Shown here one piece after another: positions 1 to 6,253 of a stretch of 10,415 bases of DNA (positions are counted from its first letter, which is position 1; every line of letters begins with the position of its first letter). Both the position numbers and the translations under genes were made by a program. Source of the DNA: Pseudomonadota bacterium (GTDB lineage: Bacteria; Pseudomonadota; Alphaproteobacteria; Sphingomonadales; Sphingomonadaceae). The notes below the pieces were generated by a model that was not told where the DNA came from, ran no database searches, and worked only from the letters and a program-made list of their open reading frames with translations. The stretch spans positions 1 through 10,415 of the forward strand of contig JAFABD010000186.1 in assembly GCA_023426225.1 (NCBI GenBank). Reading direction: 5' to 3'.

Positions 1-84
1 GGGCGTGCCGGCGGCGCGTCGCCGGCGCCGGGGGCATCGCCGCCACCCATTCCGCGCCCGTCCGGAACGTCGCGCAACCCATGA
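1..84 (+). CDS. C-terminal tail of an upstream gene (partial, unidentified)
   Basis: Frame 1 is open from the window edge and stops at TGA 82-84, giving a 27-residue tail rich in Gly, Ala, Pro and Ser. Its stop overlaps the hdaA ATG as ATGA, exactly the arrangement seen at the hdaA/ppk1 junction, which favours a real co-transcribed gene. The other two plus frames are also open across this short GC-rich stretch, so openness alone proves little. In relatives the gene before hdaA is often an AI-2E/PerM-type membrane transporter. That is background knowledge; nothing visible here identifies the protein. A 7-bp GC inverted repeat (7-13 with 20-26) lies inside and is probably just a consequence of composition. 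Confidence 0.45.
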   Translation, partial: GRAGGASPAPGASPPPIPRPSGTSRNP

Positions 85-695
85 GCCAGCTTCGCCTGCC
101 CCTCGGGCTTCCCGAGGCGCATGAGAACGAATTCCTCGTCAGCGATTCGAACGCTCGTGCGGTCCATCAGCTTGAACATTGGGGGAGCTGGCCGGTCCGG
201 GCGGCGCTGCTCGTCGGCCCGCGCAAGTCGGGGCGCAGCCTGCTCGCGCGCATCTTTGCCGCCAAGACCGGCGCCGAGGTGATCGACGATGCCGAGCGCC
301 AGAGCGAGACGGCGATCTTCCACGCCTGGAACCGCGCGCAGCACGAGCATCACCCGCTGCTGATCGTCGCGGACGCGCCGCCGCCGCGCTGGGAGGTCCG
401 GCTGCCCGATCTCCGGTCGCGACTGGCGGCGTCGCCGCTGCTCGAAATCGGCGTGCCCGACGACGCGCTGATCCCGCAATTGCTCGAACGCGCCTTTGCC
501 CGGCATCTGCTCCACGCCAAGCCCGAGCTGCTTGCGTGGATCGCCCGCCGGATCGAGCGCAGCCATGTCGCCATCCTGCGCGCCGCCGACGTGCTGGAGG
601 CGGCGGGGCGCGACCGGCTGACGCTTCCCGTGGTGCGCGAGGCGCTGGAACGTGCTGGCTTGCTGGCGCCCGGACGCGATAAGGAACCCGCATGA
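81..695 (+). CDS. hdaA: HdaA, DnaA-related regulatory inactivator (AAA+ family)
   Basis: This 204-residue protein resembles the AAA+ domain of DnaA without the DNA-binding domain, as in Hda/HdaA. In that family, ADP-bound Hda on the DNA-loaded sliding clamp stimulates ATP hydrolysis by DnaA and so blocks re-initiation. Residues 3-8 (QLRLPL) match the N-terminal beta-clamp-binding motif. The P-loop position is GPRKSGRS at 46-53, with Arg52 where the Walker A lysine is expected. An acidic pair follows at 69-70 (VIDDA). The stretch LPDLRSRL (108-115) corresponds to box VII, Arg114 matching the arginine finger. The C-terminal helices (about 150-195) look like the DnaA lid, but the sensor II arginine seems to be Ala164. 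The start is set by the family N-terminus and the ATGA overlap with the upstream frame; no good Shine-Dalgarno is visible, so translational coupling is likely. The last codons overlap ppk1. Confidence 0.88.
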   Translation: MSQLRLPLGLPEAHENEFLVSDSNARAVHQLEHWGSWPVRAALLVGPRKSGRSLLARIFAAKTGAEVIDDAERQSETAIFHAWNRAQHEHHPLLIVADAPPPRWEVRLPDLRSRLAASPLLEIGVPDDALIPQLLERAFARHLLHAKPELLAWIARRIERSHVAILRAADVLEAAGRDRLTLPVVREALERAGLLAPGRDKEPA

Positions 696-2854
696 CGACG
701 CCCGTCCCGCAATCCGCCGCTGCCGAGCCCGCTTCGGGTTCGCGCTATTTCAACCGCGAACTGAGCTGGCTCGCCTTCAACCGGCGCGTGATGGAGGAGG
801 CGTGCAACCCGGCGCATCCGCTGCTCGAGCGGCTGCGCTTCCTGTCGATTTCGGGCACCAATTTCGACGAGTTCTTCATGGTGCGCGTCGCGGGGCTGAT
901 GGGGCAGCAGCTCCAGCGGGTCGAGGCGCGATCGGCAGACGGGCTGACCCCGGGGCAGCAGCTCGCGGCAATTTCGGCGGAGGCCGAGTCGCTCGCCGAC
1001 GCGCAGCAGAGCGTGTGGGGCGACATCCGCGCGCAACTGGCGGCGGTGGGCATCCATGTGCTCGAGGCGGCGGCGATCAGCGGCGAGACCGAGGCGTGGC
1101 TGATCCACCATTTCCGCGAGCAGATCTTCCCGATCCTGACGCCGCAGGCGCTGGACCCCGCGCATCCGTTCCCGTTCATCCCGAACCAGGGATCGAGCGT
1201 GATCTTCGACCTGGTGCGGCGATCGGACATGGAGCCGATCCGCGAGCTGGTGCTGCTCCCGACGACGCTGCCGCGCTTCGTCCGGCTGCCCGGCCAGCCG
1301 GCGCGCTATGTCGCGGTCGACACGCTGATCAAGCGGTTCTCGCACCTGCTGTTTCCCGGATACGATGTGCGCGGGGCGGCGGCGTTTCGCGTGCTGCGCG
1401 ACAGCGACATCGAGATCGAGGAAGAGGCCGAGGACCTGGTGCTCACCTTCCGTTCGGCGATCAAGCGCCGCCGCCGGGGCCGCGTCATCCGCCTCGAGAT
1501 GGAGGAGTCGATCGACCCCGAGCTCGAGGCGGTGCTCAAGGAGGAGCTGGGCGGCAGCGACGCGCTGCTGACCGAGAAGGGCGGGTTCCTGGGGATCGGC
1601 GACCTCAGTTCGCTGGTCGACGAGGATCGGCCCGACCTGAAATTCACCCCCTATTCGCCGCGGTTCCCCGAGCGCATCCGCGAATATGGCGGCGACTGCT
1701 TCGCGGCGATCCGCGCCAAAGACATCGTCGTCCACCACCCCTATGAGAGCTTCGACGTCGTGCTTTCGTTCCTGGGGCAGGCCGCGGCCGACCCCGATGT
1801 GGTGGCAATCAAGCAGACGCTCTATCGCGCAGGCAAGCAGCCGGCGGTGATCAACGCGCTGATCGCGGCGGCCGAGGCCGGCAAGTCGGTGACGGCGGTG
1901 GTCGAGCTGAAGGCGCGGTTCGACGAGGAGCAGAACCTGTACTGGGCGACCGCGCTGGAACGCGCGGGCGTGCAGGTCGTGTATGGCTTCATCGACTGGA
2001 AGACGCACGCCAAGGTGTCGATGGTGGTGCGGCGCGAGGGCGGCGCGTATCGCACCTATTGCCACTTCGGCACGGGCAATTATCACCCGATCACGGCGCG
2101 GATCTACACCGATCTGAGCTTCTTTACCGCCGACCCCCGGGTGGGTCGCGATGCGGCGCAGATCTTCAACTATGTCACCGGCTATGTCGAGCCGCAGGAG
2201 CTCGAGCTGCTGGGGATCAGCCCGCGCGACCTGCGCGAGCGGCTGGTGGCGCTGATCGACGCCGAGATCGGACATGCCCGGGCCGGGCGACCGGGGGCGA
2301 TCTGGGCGAAGATGAACTCGCTGGTCGATCCGGCGGTGATCGAGAAGCTGTACGAGGCGAGCAACGCGGGCGTCGAGATCGACCTGATCGTGCGGGGCAT
2401 TTGTTGCCTGCGCCCCGGCGTACCGGGGATGTCGGACAATATCCGCGTCAAGTCGATCGTCGGGCGCTTCCTGGAGCATAGCCGCATCTGGGCGTTCGGC
2501 GACGGCCAGGCGCTTCCCAACGACAAGGCGAAGCTGTTCATTTCCTCCGCCGACTGGATGCCGCGCAATTTCGACCGGCGCGTCGAGTTCATGCTGCCGA
2601 TCCTCAACAAGACCGTGCACGACCAGGTGCTCGATCAGGTGATGGTCGCCAACCTGCTCGACAACGAGCAGAGCTGGCAGTTGCAGCCCGACGGCCGCTA
2701 TGTCCGGATGGTTCCGGGCGAGGAGCGGTTCAACCTTCACCGCTATTTCATGACCAACCCCTCACTCTCCGGGCGCGGGGCGGCGAGCGAGGCGCGCAAG
2801 CCGGTGCCGAAACTATCGCTCAAGCGTCGGCGTTCCTCGGCCAAGGAGCGCTGA
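692..2854 (+). CDS. ppk1: Polyphosphate kinase 1
   Basis: PPK1 reversibly builds inorganic polyphosphate from the gamma phosphate of ATP through a phosphohistidine. The 720-residue length is normal for the family. The N-terminal domain opens with RYFNRELSWLAFN (18-30) and the NFDEFF segment (57-62). A head domain follows, then two phospholipase-D-like C-terminal domains. His458 in CHFGTGNYH is the expected autophosphorylated histidine, and His596 in FLEHSRIW is the second catalytic histidine. Arg379 (LYRA) and Arg409 (KARFDEE) match the residues at the Mg/ATP site, and THAK is at 438-441. The C-terminus is a basic tail (711-720). The ATG overlaps the hdaA stop (ATGA), and AAGGA at 681-685 lies six bases upstream as a good ribosome-binding site. 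The gene is second or third in the hdaA-ppk1-ppx operon. No lesion is seen and all key residues are present. Confidence 0.97.
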   Translation: MTTPVPQSAAAEPASGSRYFNRELSWLAFNRRVMEEACNPAHPLLERLRFLSISGTNFDEFFMVRVAGLMGQQLQRVEARSADGLTPGQQLAAISAEAESLADAQQSVWGDIRAQLAAVGIHVLEAAAISGETEAWLIHHFREQIFPILTPQALDPAHPFPFIPNQGSSVIFDLVRRSDMEPIRELVLLPTTLPRFVRLPGQPARYVAVDTLIKRFSHLLFPGYDVRGAAAFRVLRDSDIEIEEEAEDLVLTFRSAIKRRRRGRVIRLEMEESIDPELEAVLKEELGGSDALLTEKGGFLGIGDLSSLVDEDRPDLKFTPYSPRFPERIREYGGDCFAAIRAKDIVVHHPYESFDVVLSFLGQAAADPDVVAIKQTLYRAGKQPAVINALIAAAEAGKSVTAVVELKARFDEEQNLYWATALERAGVQVVYGFIDWKTHAKVSMVVRREGGAYRTYCHFGTGNYHPITARIYTDLSFFTADPRVGRDAAQIFNYVTGYVEPQELELLGISPRDLRERLVALIDAEIGHARAGRPGAIWAKMNSLVDPAVIEKLYEASNAGVEIDLIVRGICCLRPGVPGMSDNIRVKSIVGRFLEHSRIWAFGDGQALPNDKAKLFISSADWMPRNFDRRVEFMLPILNKTVHDQVLDQVMVANLLDNEQSWQLQPDGRYVRMVPGEERFNLHRYFMTNPSLSGRGAASEARKPVPKLSLKRRRSSAKER
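2843..2848 (+). promoter_or_regulatory. Shine-Dalgarno for ppx
   Basis: AAGGAG lies within the last codons of ppk1. It is 8 bases before the TTG at 2857 and 14 bases before the ATG at 2863. Spacing favours the TTG and codon preference favours the ATG, so this site leaves the ppx start open between two options two codons apart. Confidence 0.6.
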
Positions 2855-2862
2855 ACTTGACC

Positions 2863-4362
2863 ATGTCCACCCTTCGGTCCGCGCGCGCGGCGCGCGGCGC
2901 TGCCGCGCACGATCCGCGCGTCGCGATCATCGACATCGGATCCAATTCGGTGCGGCTGGTCGTCTATCAGGGACCGGCGCGGCTGCCGGCGGTGCTGTTC
3001 AACGAAAAGGTGATGGCCGGGCTGGGCCGTTCGCTCGCCCAGAGCGGCGCGATCGAGACTGCCGCGCTCCACATGGCGGCATCCGCGCTCGCGCGGTTCG
3101 CGCTGCTGGCCCGCGAGATGCGCGTCGACGAGCTGCGCGTCGTGGCGACGGCCGCGGTCCGCGACGCGTCGAACGGCCAGCAGCTTGTCGACGCCGCCGC
3201 CAGACTGGGCCTCGAGGTCGAGGTGCTGAGCGGCGGCGAGGAGGCAAGCGCCGCCGGAATGGGCGTCATCTCGGCCATTCCCGACGCCGACGGCATCGTC
3301 GGCGATCTGGGCGGCGGCAGCCTGGAACTGGTGCGTGTGGTCGCGGGCACCGTTACCGACCGGGCGTCGTTCCCGCTGGGCGTGCTGCGCGTCCCCGGGA
3401 TTCGGGGCGCGGGGAAGGGCGCGCTCGACGCCAAGGTCGGCGAACTGCTGGCGCGCAGCGGATGGAAGGATCGCGGCCGCGACCTGCCCTTCTACCTCGT
3501 CGGCGGATCGTGGCGCGCGCTCGCGCGGCTCGACATGCACCGGACCGGCTATCCGTTGCCCGTCGTCCACCAATATACGCTTCCCAACGGCCATCTCGGC
3601 GAGCTGCAGCGGTTGCTCGCCGATACGCCGCGCGGCGTGCTCAAGGCGGTTCCCGACCTGTCGAGCGCGCGCATTCCGCAACTGGGCGACGCGGCCGCGC
3701 TGCTGGAGGTCGTGCTGCGCCACCTCGGCGCAACGCGGGCGGTCGCTTCGGCCTATGGCCTGCGCGAAGGGCTGCTCTATCAGCGGCTGAGCCCGGAGCA
3801 GCGGCTCGAGGATCCGCTGATCGCGGCCGCACGCGATGAGGGTGCGCGCGCCGGACGCTTTCCCGAGCATGGCGACCTGCTCGACAACTGGGTCGCACCG
3901 CTTTTCGCCGAGGATCCGCCCGAACTCGCGCGGCTGCGCCATGCGGCCTGCCTGCTCGCCGATGTGGGCTGGCGCGCCAATCCCGAGTTCCGCGCGGAAC
4001 GGGGCATGGAGATCGCGCTCCACGGCAACTGGGTGGCGATCGACGCCGCCGGGCGCGCCGTCGTCGCGCAGGCGCTGTTCACCTCGCTGGGCGGGGGAAC
4101 GGGAACCCCTGCGCCGCTCAGCCGGCTTGCCGATGCACCGTTGCTGACGCGTGCCCGGCAATGGGGGCTGGCGATGCGGCTGGGCCAGCGATTGAGCGCC
4201 GGGGTCGCCGAGCCGCTGCGCCGTTCGCGGCTGTCGCTGGGCGACGGCAAGCTGGCGCTCGCGCTCAAGGGGCGCGACGCGGCGCTGTACGGCGAGGCCG
4301 TCGAGAAGCGGCACAAGGCGCTCGCCGCGGCAATGGGCGCCGCACCGGTATTGTCGATCTAG
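2863..4362 (+). CDS. ppx: Exopolyphosphatase, Ppx/GppA family
   Basis: Ppx/GppA enzymes release phosphate from the ends of polyphosphate, and some also hydrolyse pppGpp. From the ATG the protein has 499 residues. The actin-like ATPase fold is clear: the phosphate-1 loop DIGSNS is at 24-29, ATAAVRDASN starts near 96, the catalytic acidic segment SGGEEAS is near 123-129, and the phosphate-2 loop GDLGGGSLEL is at 147-156. The family motif YGLREGLLYQ is near 298-307. The C-terminal third (about 330-430) has the HD-like helical domain of longer Ppx proteins, with RHAACLLADVGW near 359-370. The start is either this ATG or the TTG at 2857, which adds two residues. The stop is TAG at 4360-4362. Only a few bases separate it from ppk1, so synthesis and breakdown of polyphosphate are co-expressed. 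I cannot separate exopolyphosphatase from pppGpp hydrolase activity by eye, but the pairing with ppk1 favours the former. Confidence 0.93.
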   Translation: MSTLRSARAARGAAAHDPRVAIIDIGSNSVRLVVYQGPARLPAVLFNEKVMAGLGRSLAQSGAIETAALHMAASALARFALLAREMRVDELRVVATAAVRDASNGQQLVDAAARLGLEVEVLSGGEEASAAGMGVISAIPDADGIVGDLGGGSLELVRVVAGTVTDRASFPLGVLRVPGIRGAGKGALDAKVGELLARSGWKDRGRDLPFYLVGGSWRALARLDMHRTGYPLPVVHQYTLPNGHLGELQRLLADTPRGVLKAVPDLSSARIPQLGDAAALLEVVLRHLGATRAVASAYGLREGLLYQRLSPEQRLEDPLIAAARDEGARAGRFPEHGDLLDNWVAPLFAEDPPELARLRHAACLLADVGWRANPEFRAERGMEIALHGNWVAIDAAGRAVVAQALFTSLGGGTGTPAPLSRLADAPLLTRARQWGLAMRLGQRLSAGVAEPLRRSRLSLGDGKLALALKGRDAALYGEAVEKRHKALAAAMGAAPVLSI

Positions 4363-4422
4363 CCCCTCGAACAATCAGCGATGCGGAACGGCGGGAAAGG
4401 CCCGACCGTATCGAGAGCTCCG

Positions 4423-4434
4423 TTTCGGCCGAAA
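4423..4434. repeat. 12-bp perfect palindrome between ppx and the I78 gene
   Basis: TTTCGGCCGAAA is perfectly self-complementary with no spacer. It stands in the 214-base non-coding gap between the convergent ends of ppx and the I78 lipoprotein gene. It has no loop of its own, so it looks more like a dimer-binding DNA site than an RNA terminator. No gene start lies nearby on either strand, so its role is unknown. The rest of the gap (4363-4546) holds no convincing gene. Confidence 0.35.
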
Positions 4435-4546
4435 GTGAAAATGCTCCACCCTTGACGGCGGTTGGCGTCTCCGAGCGTTTTCAGCACGTGCCGCCAGCCT
4501 TGGACAGGAAGGTGCGTGCCAAGAGCGGGCGCTTTGCGTTCACGAC

Positions 4547-4576
4547 CCGGTGCCGGCGCGGCCGGCCCCGACCGGT
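4547..4576 (-). terminator. GC-rich hairpin directly after the I78 lipoprotein gene
   Basis: CCGGT (4547-4551) pairs with ACCGG (4571-4575). Inside, GCCGGC (4552-4557) pairs with GCCGGC (4561-4566) around a GCG loop, with CCCG (4567-4570) as a one-sided bulge. The structure starts one base beyond the I78 stop codon (4577-4579), where a terminator for the rnd-I78 transcript is expected. No T-run follows on the minus strand, so it is not a classical intrinsic terminator. It may instead stabilise the 3' end. Confidence 0.4.
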
Positions 4577-4921
4577 TCAGCCGCAATGCGCGCGGACGAT
4601 CCGCTCGTTGCGATCGACGACGAGGTTGAGCCGGTCACCCCGATAATCCATCGTCACCGCCATGCCCGGCCGGATCACGCGCACCGTCGCCGCATGGGCC
4701 TCGCGCTGTGCGAACGCGATCGTCGGCGCATCGGCGACGCGATCGAGCAACGGTGTGCGCCCGACCTGGCAGGCCCCCGGCACGGACGGCGAATATGGCG
4801 ATGCGGGCGCCGTCGATGCGACCGGCGGCGCCGGGGGATGGCCGCGCGGGATGCATCCGGCAATAAGGGCCGCCGGGACCAGTGCCGCCGCGGTCAGGAT
4901 GCCGCCGGGTTGCCGCCTCAC
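4577..4921 (-). CDS. I78-family peptidase inhibitor-like lipoprotein
   Basis: This 114-residue protein starts with a short hydrophobic signal and a lipobox (IAGC, Cys23), so it should be a lipoprotein anchored in the cell envelope. A Pro/Ala-rich linker follows (about 26-50), then a domain with the features of the I78 group (potato-inhibitor-like serine peptidase inhibitors of proteobacteria). These are an ACQ start at 50-52, VRVIRPGMAVTMDYR at 80-94, GDRLNLVVD at 95-103 and the terminal HCG at 112-114. Cys51 and Cys113 could form the domain's disulfide. The start is GTG, overlapping the rnd stop as GTGA. GAGGA at 4928-4932 lies six bases upstream and supports this start. It is coupled to rnd as the second gene of a minus-strand pair. 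The target peptidase cannot be told from the sequence, and inhibition itself is inferred from the family. Confidence 0.82.
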   Translation of the reverse strand: MRRQPGGILTAAALVPAALIAGCIPRGHPPAPPVASTAPASPYSPSVPGACQVGRTPLLDRVADAPTIAFAQREAHAATVRVIRPGMAVTMDYRGDRLNLVVDRNERIVRAHCG

Positions 4922-6093
4922 TGCGGATCCTCGGCGCGGGTCATCTTGAGCTTGCCGTTACGCACCGTGAAGCCGAGCTGCCCCTCGACCAGCGCGACCG
5001 CATCGCGACCGAACTGCTCGTATCGCCAGCCCTGAAGCACCTGGATCGATTCGCGCTGGCCGGCGGCAAGCGCCTCCAGATCCTCCGAGCGGGCGAGGAG
5101 GCGCGGCGCGACGTTGATTTCCTTGGCGCGGATCTTGAGCAGCAGCTTAAGCAGGTCGGCAACCAGCGCCCCGTCCTTGCCGACCGACGGCTTGCGATCG
5201 TCGCGCGCCGGCATTTCGGCAGGCGAAAGCGGCGTCGCTTCGGCGATCGCGGCCATCAGCCGGCCGCCGATATCGTTGCCGCCCCACGATGCCGAAAGGC
5301 CGCGCACGCGGGCGAGATCGGCCTGGCGCTGCGGCGGGTTGCCCGCGAGGTCGGCGAGCGTCTCGTCCTTGACGATGCGGCCGCGCGGCAGATCCTTGCC
5401 CTGTGCCTCGAGTTCGCGCCAGCGCGCGAGCGCCTTGAGCCGCCCGAGCACTTCGGGCTTGCGGCTGGAGATGCGGACCCGCTGCCAAGCGAGGTCGGGA
5501 TCGTTGCGATAGTTGGCGGGATCGCCGAGCCGCTCCATCTCCTCGTCGAGCCAGGCGCCGCGACCGGTCTTGCGCAGCTTGTCGAGCATCTTCGGGAAGA
5601 TCTTCGACAGGTGCGTCACGTCGGCGATCGCATAGTCGATCTGGCGCTTGTCGAGCGGCCGGCGGCTCCAGTCGGTGAAGCGCGCGCCCTTGTCGATCGT
5701 GAACCCCAGATAGGTGTCGACGAGGTTCGAATAGCCGATCTGTTCGCCCTGACCGAGCGCCATTGCCGCGATCTGGGTATCGAACAGGGGGAAGGGCGTC
5801 TTGCCCGTCAGGTTGTAGACGATCTCGATATCCTGCCCGCCGGCGTGAAAGACCTTCAGCACCGCGTCGTTTTCGACCAGCAGATCGAGCAGCGGGCCAA
5901 GATCGATCCCGGGCATCTTGGGGTCGATCGCCGCGGCTTCCTGGTCGTTGGCGACCTGGATCAGGCAGAGTTCGGGCCAGTAGCTGTTCTCGCGCATGAA
6001 CTCGGTGTCGACGGTGACATAGTCCGACTGCGCAAGGCGGCTGCAAAGATTGGCGAGGGCGGTGTTGTCCTCGATCAGACCGTGGATGTGCAT
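4918..6093 (-). CDS. rnd: Ribonuclease D
   Basis: RNase D is a 3'-5' exoribonuclease that trims tRNA precursors and other structured RNAs. The 391 residues contain an N-terminal DEDDy exonuclease domain with all expected residues: Asp29 and Glu31 in VDTEF, Asp88 in HAGGQD, and Tyr154 with Asp158 in YAIADVTHL. An HRDC RNA-binding domain covers about 212-275 (KALARWRELEAQ, then KDETLADLA). A second, weaker helical region fills the C-terminus, as in other RNase D proteins. Length and domain order are normal. The ATG at 6093 gives the family N-terminus (MHIHGLIEDN). No Shine-Dalgarno precedes it, and a -10-like element sits only eight bases upstream, so the leader may be absent or very short. It is divergent from aspS and translationally coupled to the I78 gene downstream. 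Confidence 0.95.
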   Translation of the reverse strand: MHIHGLIEDNTALANLCSRLAQSDYVTVDTEFMRENSYWPELCLIQVANDQEAAAIDPKMPGIDLGPLLDLLVENDAVLKVFHAGGQDIEIVYNLTGKTPFPLFDTQIAAMALGQGEQIGYSNLVDTYLGFTIDKGARFTDWSRRPLDKRQIDYAIADVTHLSKIFPKMLDKLRKTGRGAWLDEEMERLGDPANYRNDPDLAWQRVRISSRKPEVLGRLKALARWRELEAQGKDLPRGRIVKDETLADLAGNPPQRQADLARVRGLSASWGGNDIGGRLMAAIAEATPLSPAEMPARDDRKPSVGKDGALVADLLKLLLKIRAKEINVAPRLLARSEDLEALAAGQRESIQVLQGWRYEQFGRDAVALVEGQLGFTVRNGKLKMTRAEDPQ

Positions 6094-6101
6094 CGGCGTG
6101 C

Positions 6102-6128
6102 CATATACCCGTCCGCGCGGGTTGACAA
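6102..6128 (-). promoter_or_regulatory. Candidate rnd promoter
   Basis: On the minus strand TTGTCA (6128-6123) and TATATG (6107-6102) resemble -35 and -10 boxes, but they are separated by only 15 bases, which is short. Transcription would begin at or just before the rnd ATG. The same TAT-N-TGGCACGC string occurs just before the lipA ATG, which strengthens the case. The -35 bases overlap a perfect TTGACA (6122-6127) on the opposite strand. Confidence 0.35.
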
Positions 6129-6253
6129 AGCGGGTGTTGAGGGGAAAGCGCAGCGACCTGTCCCGTTCAACGTGCCATGCCGGCGCGGACGGACCCGATG
6201 CGCCGATCGCGTGCGGGATCGTTTGCCGGAAGGCCGCCAGAAAGAAGAAGATG

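Noticed and set aside
7..26. GCCGGCG/CGCCGGC hairpin at the left edge
   Set aside because: It lies inside the probable coding tail, has no T-run, and such repeats are common in very GC-rich Ala/Gly/Pro codons.
350..2740. 796-codon open frame on the minus strand opposite hdaA/ppk1
   Set aside because: It is antisense to a complete ppk1 with every catalytic residue. The translation is His/Arg/Asp/Leu-rich with no recognisable domain, as expected from the complement of GC-biased codons.
2743..4374. 543-codon minus-strand frame opposite ppx
   Set aside because: The real gene is ppx on the other strand. The antisense product is low-complexity, rich in Arg, Gln and Ala, and without family features.
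4385..4410. GGAAC with 17 bases to CGTA, resembling an EcfG stress-sigma promoter
   Set aside because: The -10 half is imperfect (CGTA instead of CGTT), and no plus-strand gene follows because the next genes are on the minus strand. A short motif like this is expected by chance.
4359..4586. 75-codon minus-strand frame in the ppx/I78 gap
   Set aside because: It starts inside the I78 gene, has no ribosome-binding site, contains the hairpin and the palindrome, and shows no recognisable features.
6050..6250. N-terminal extension of aspS by up to 68 residues
   Set aside because: The frame is open, but the extension overlaps the rnd start, has no AspRS similarity, and would remove the promoter region. 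The family N-terminus begins at 6254.
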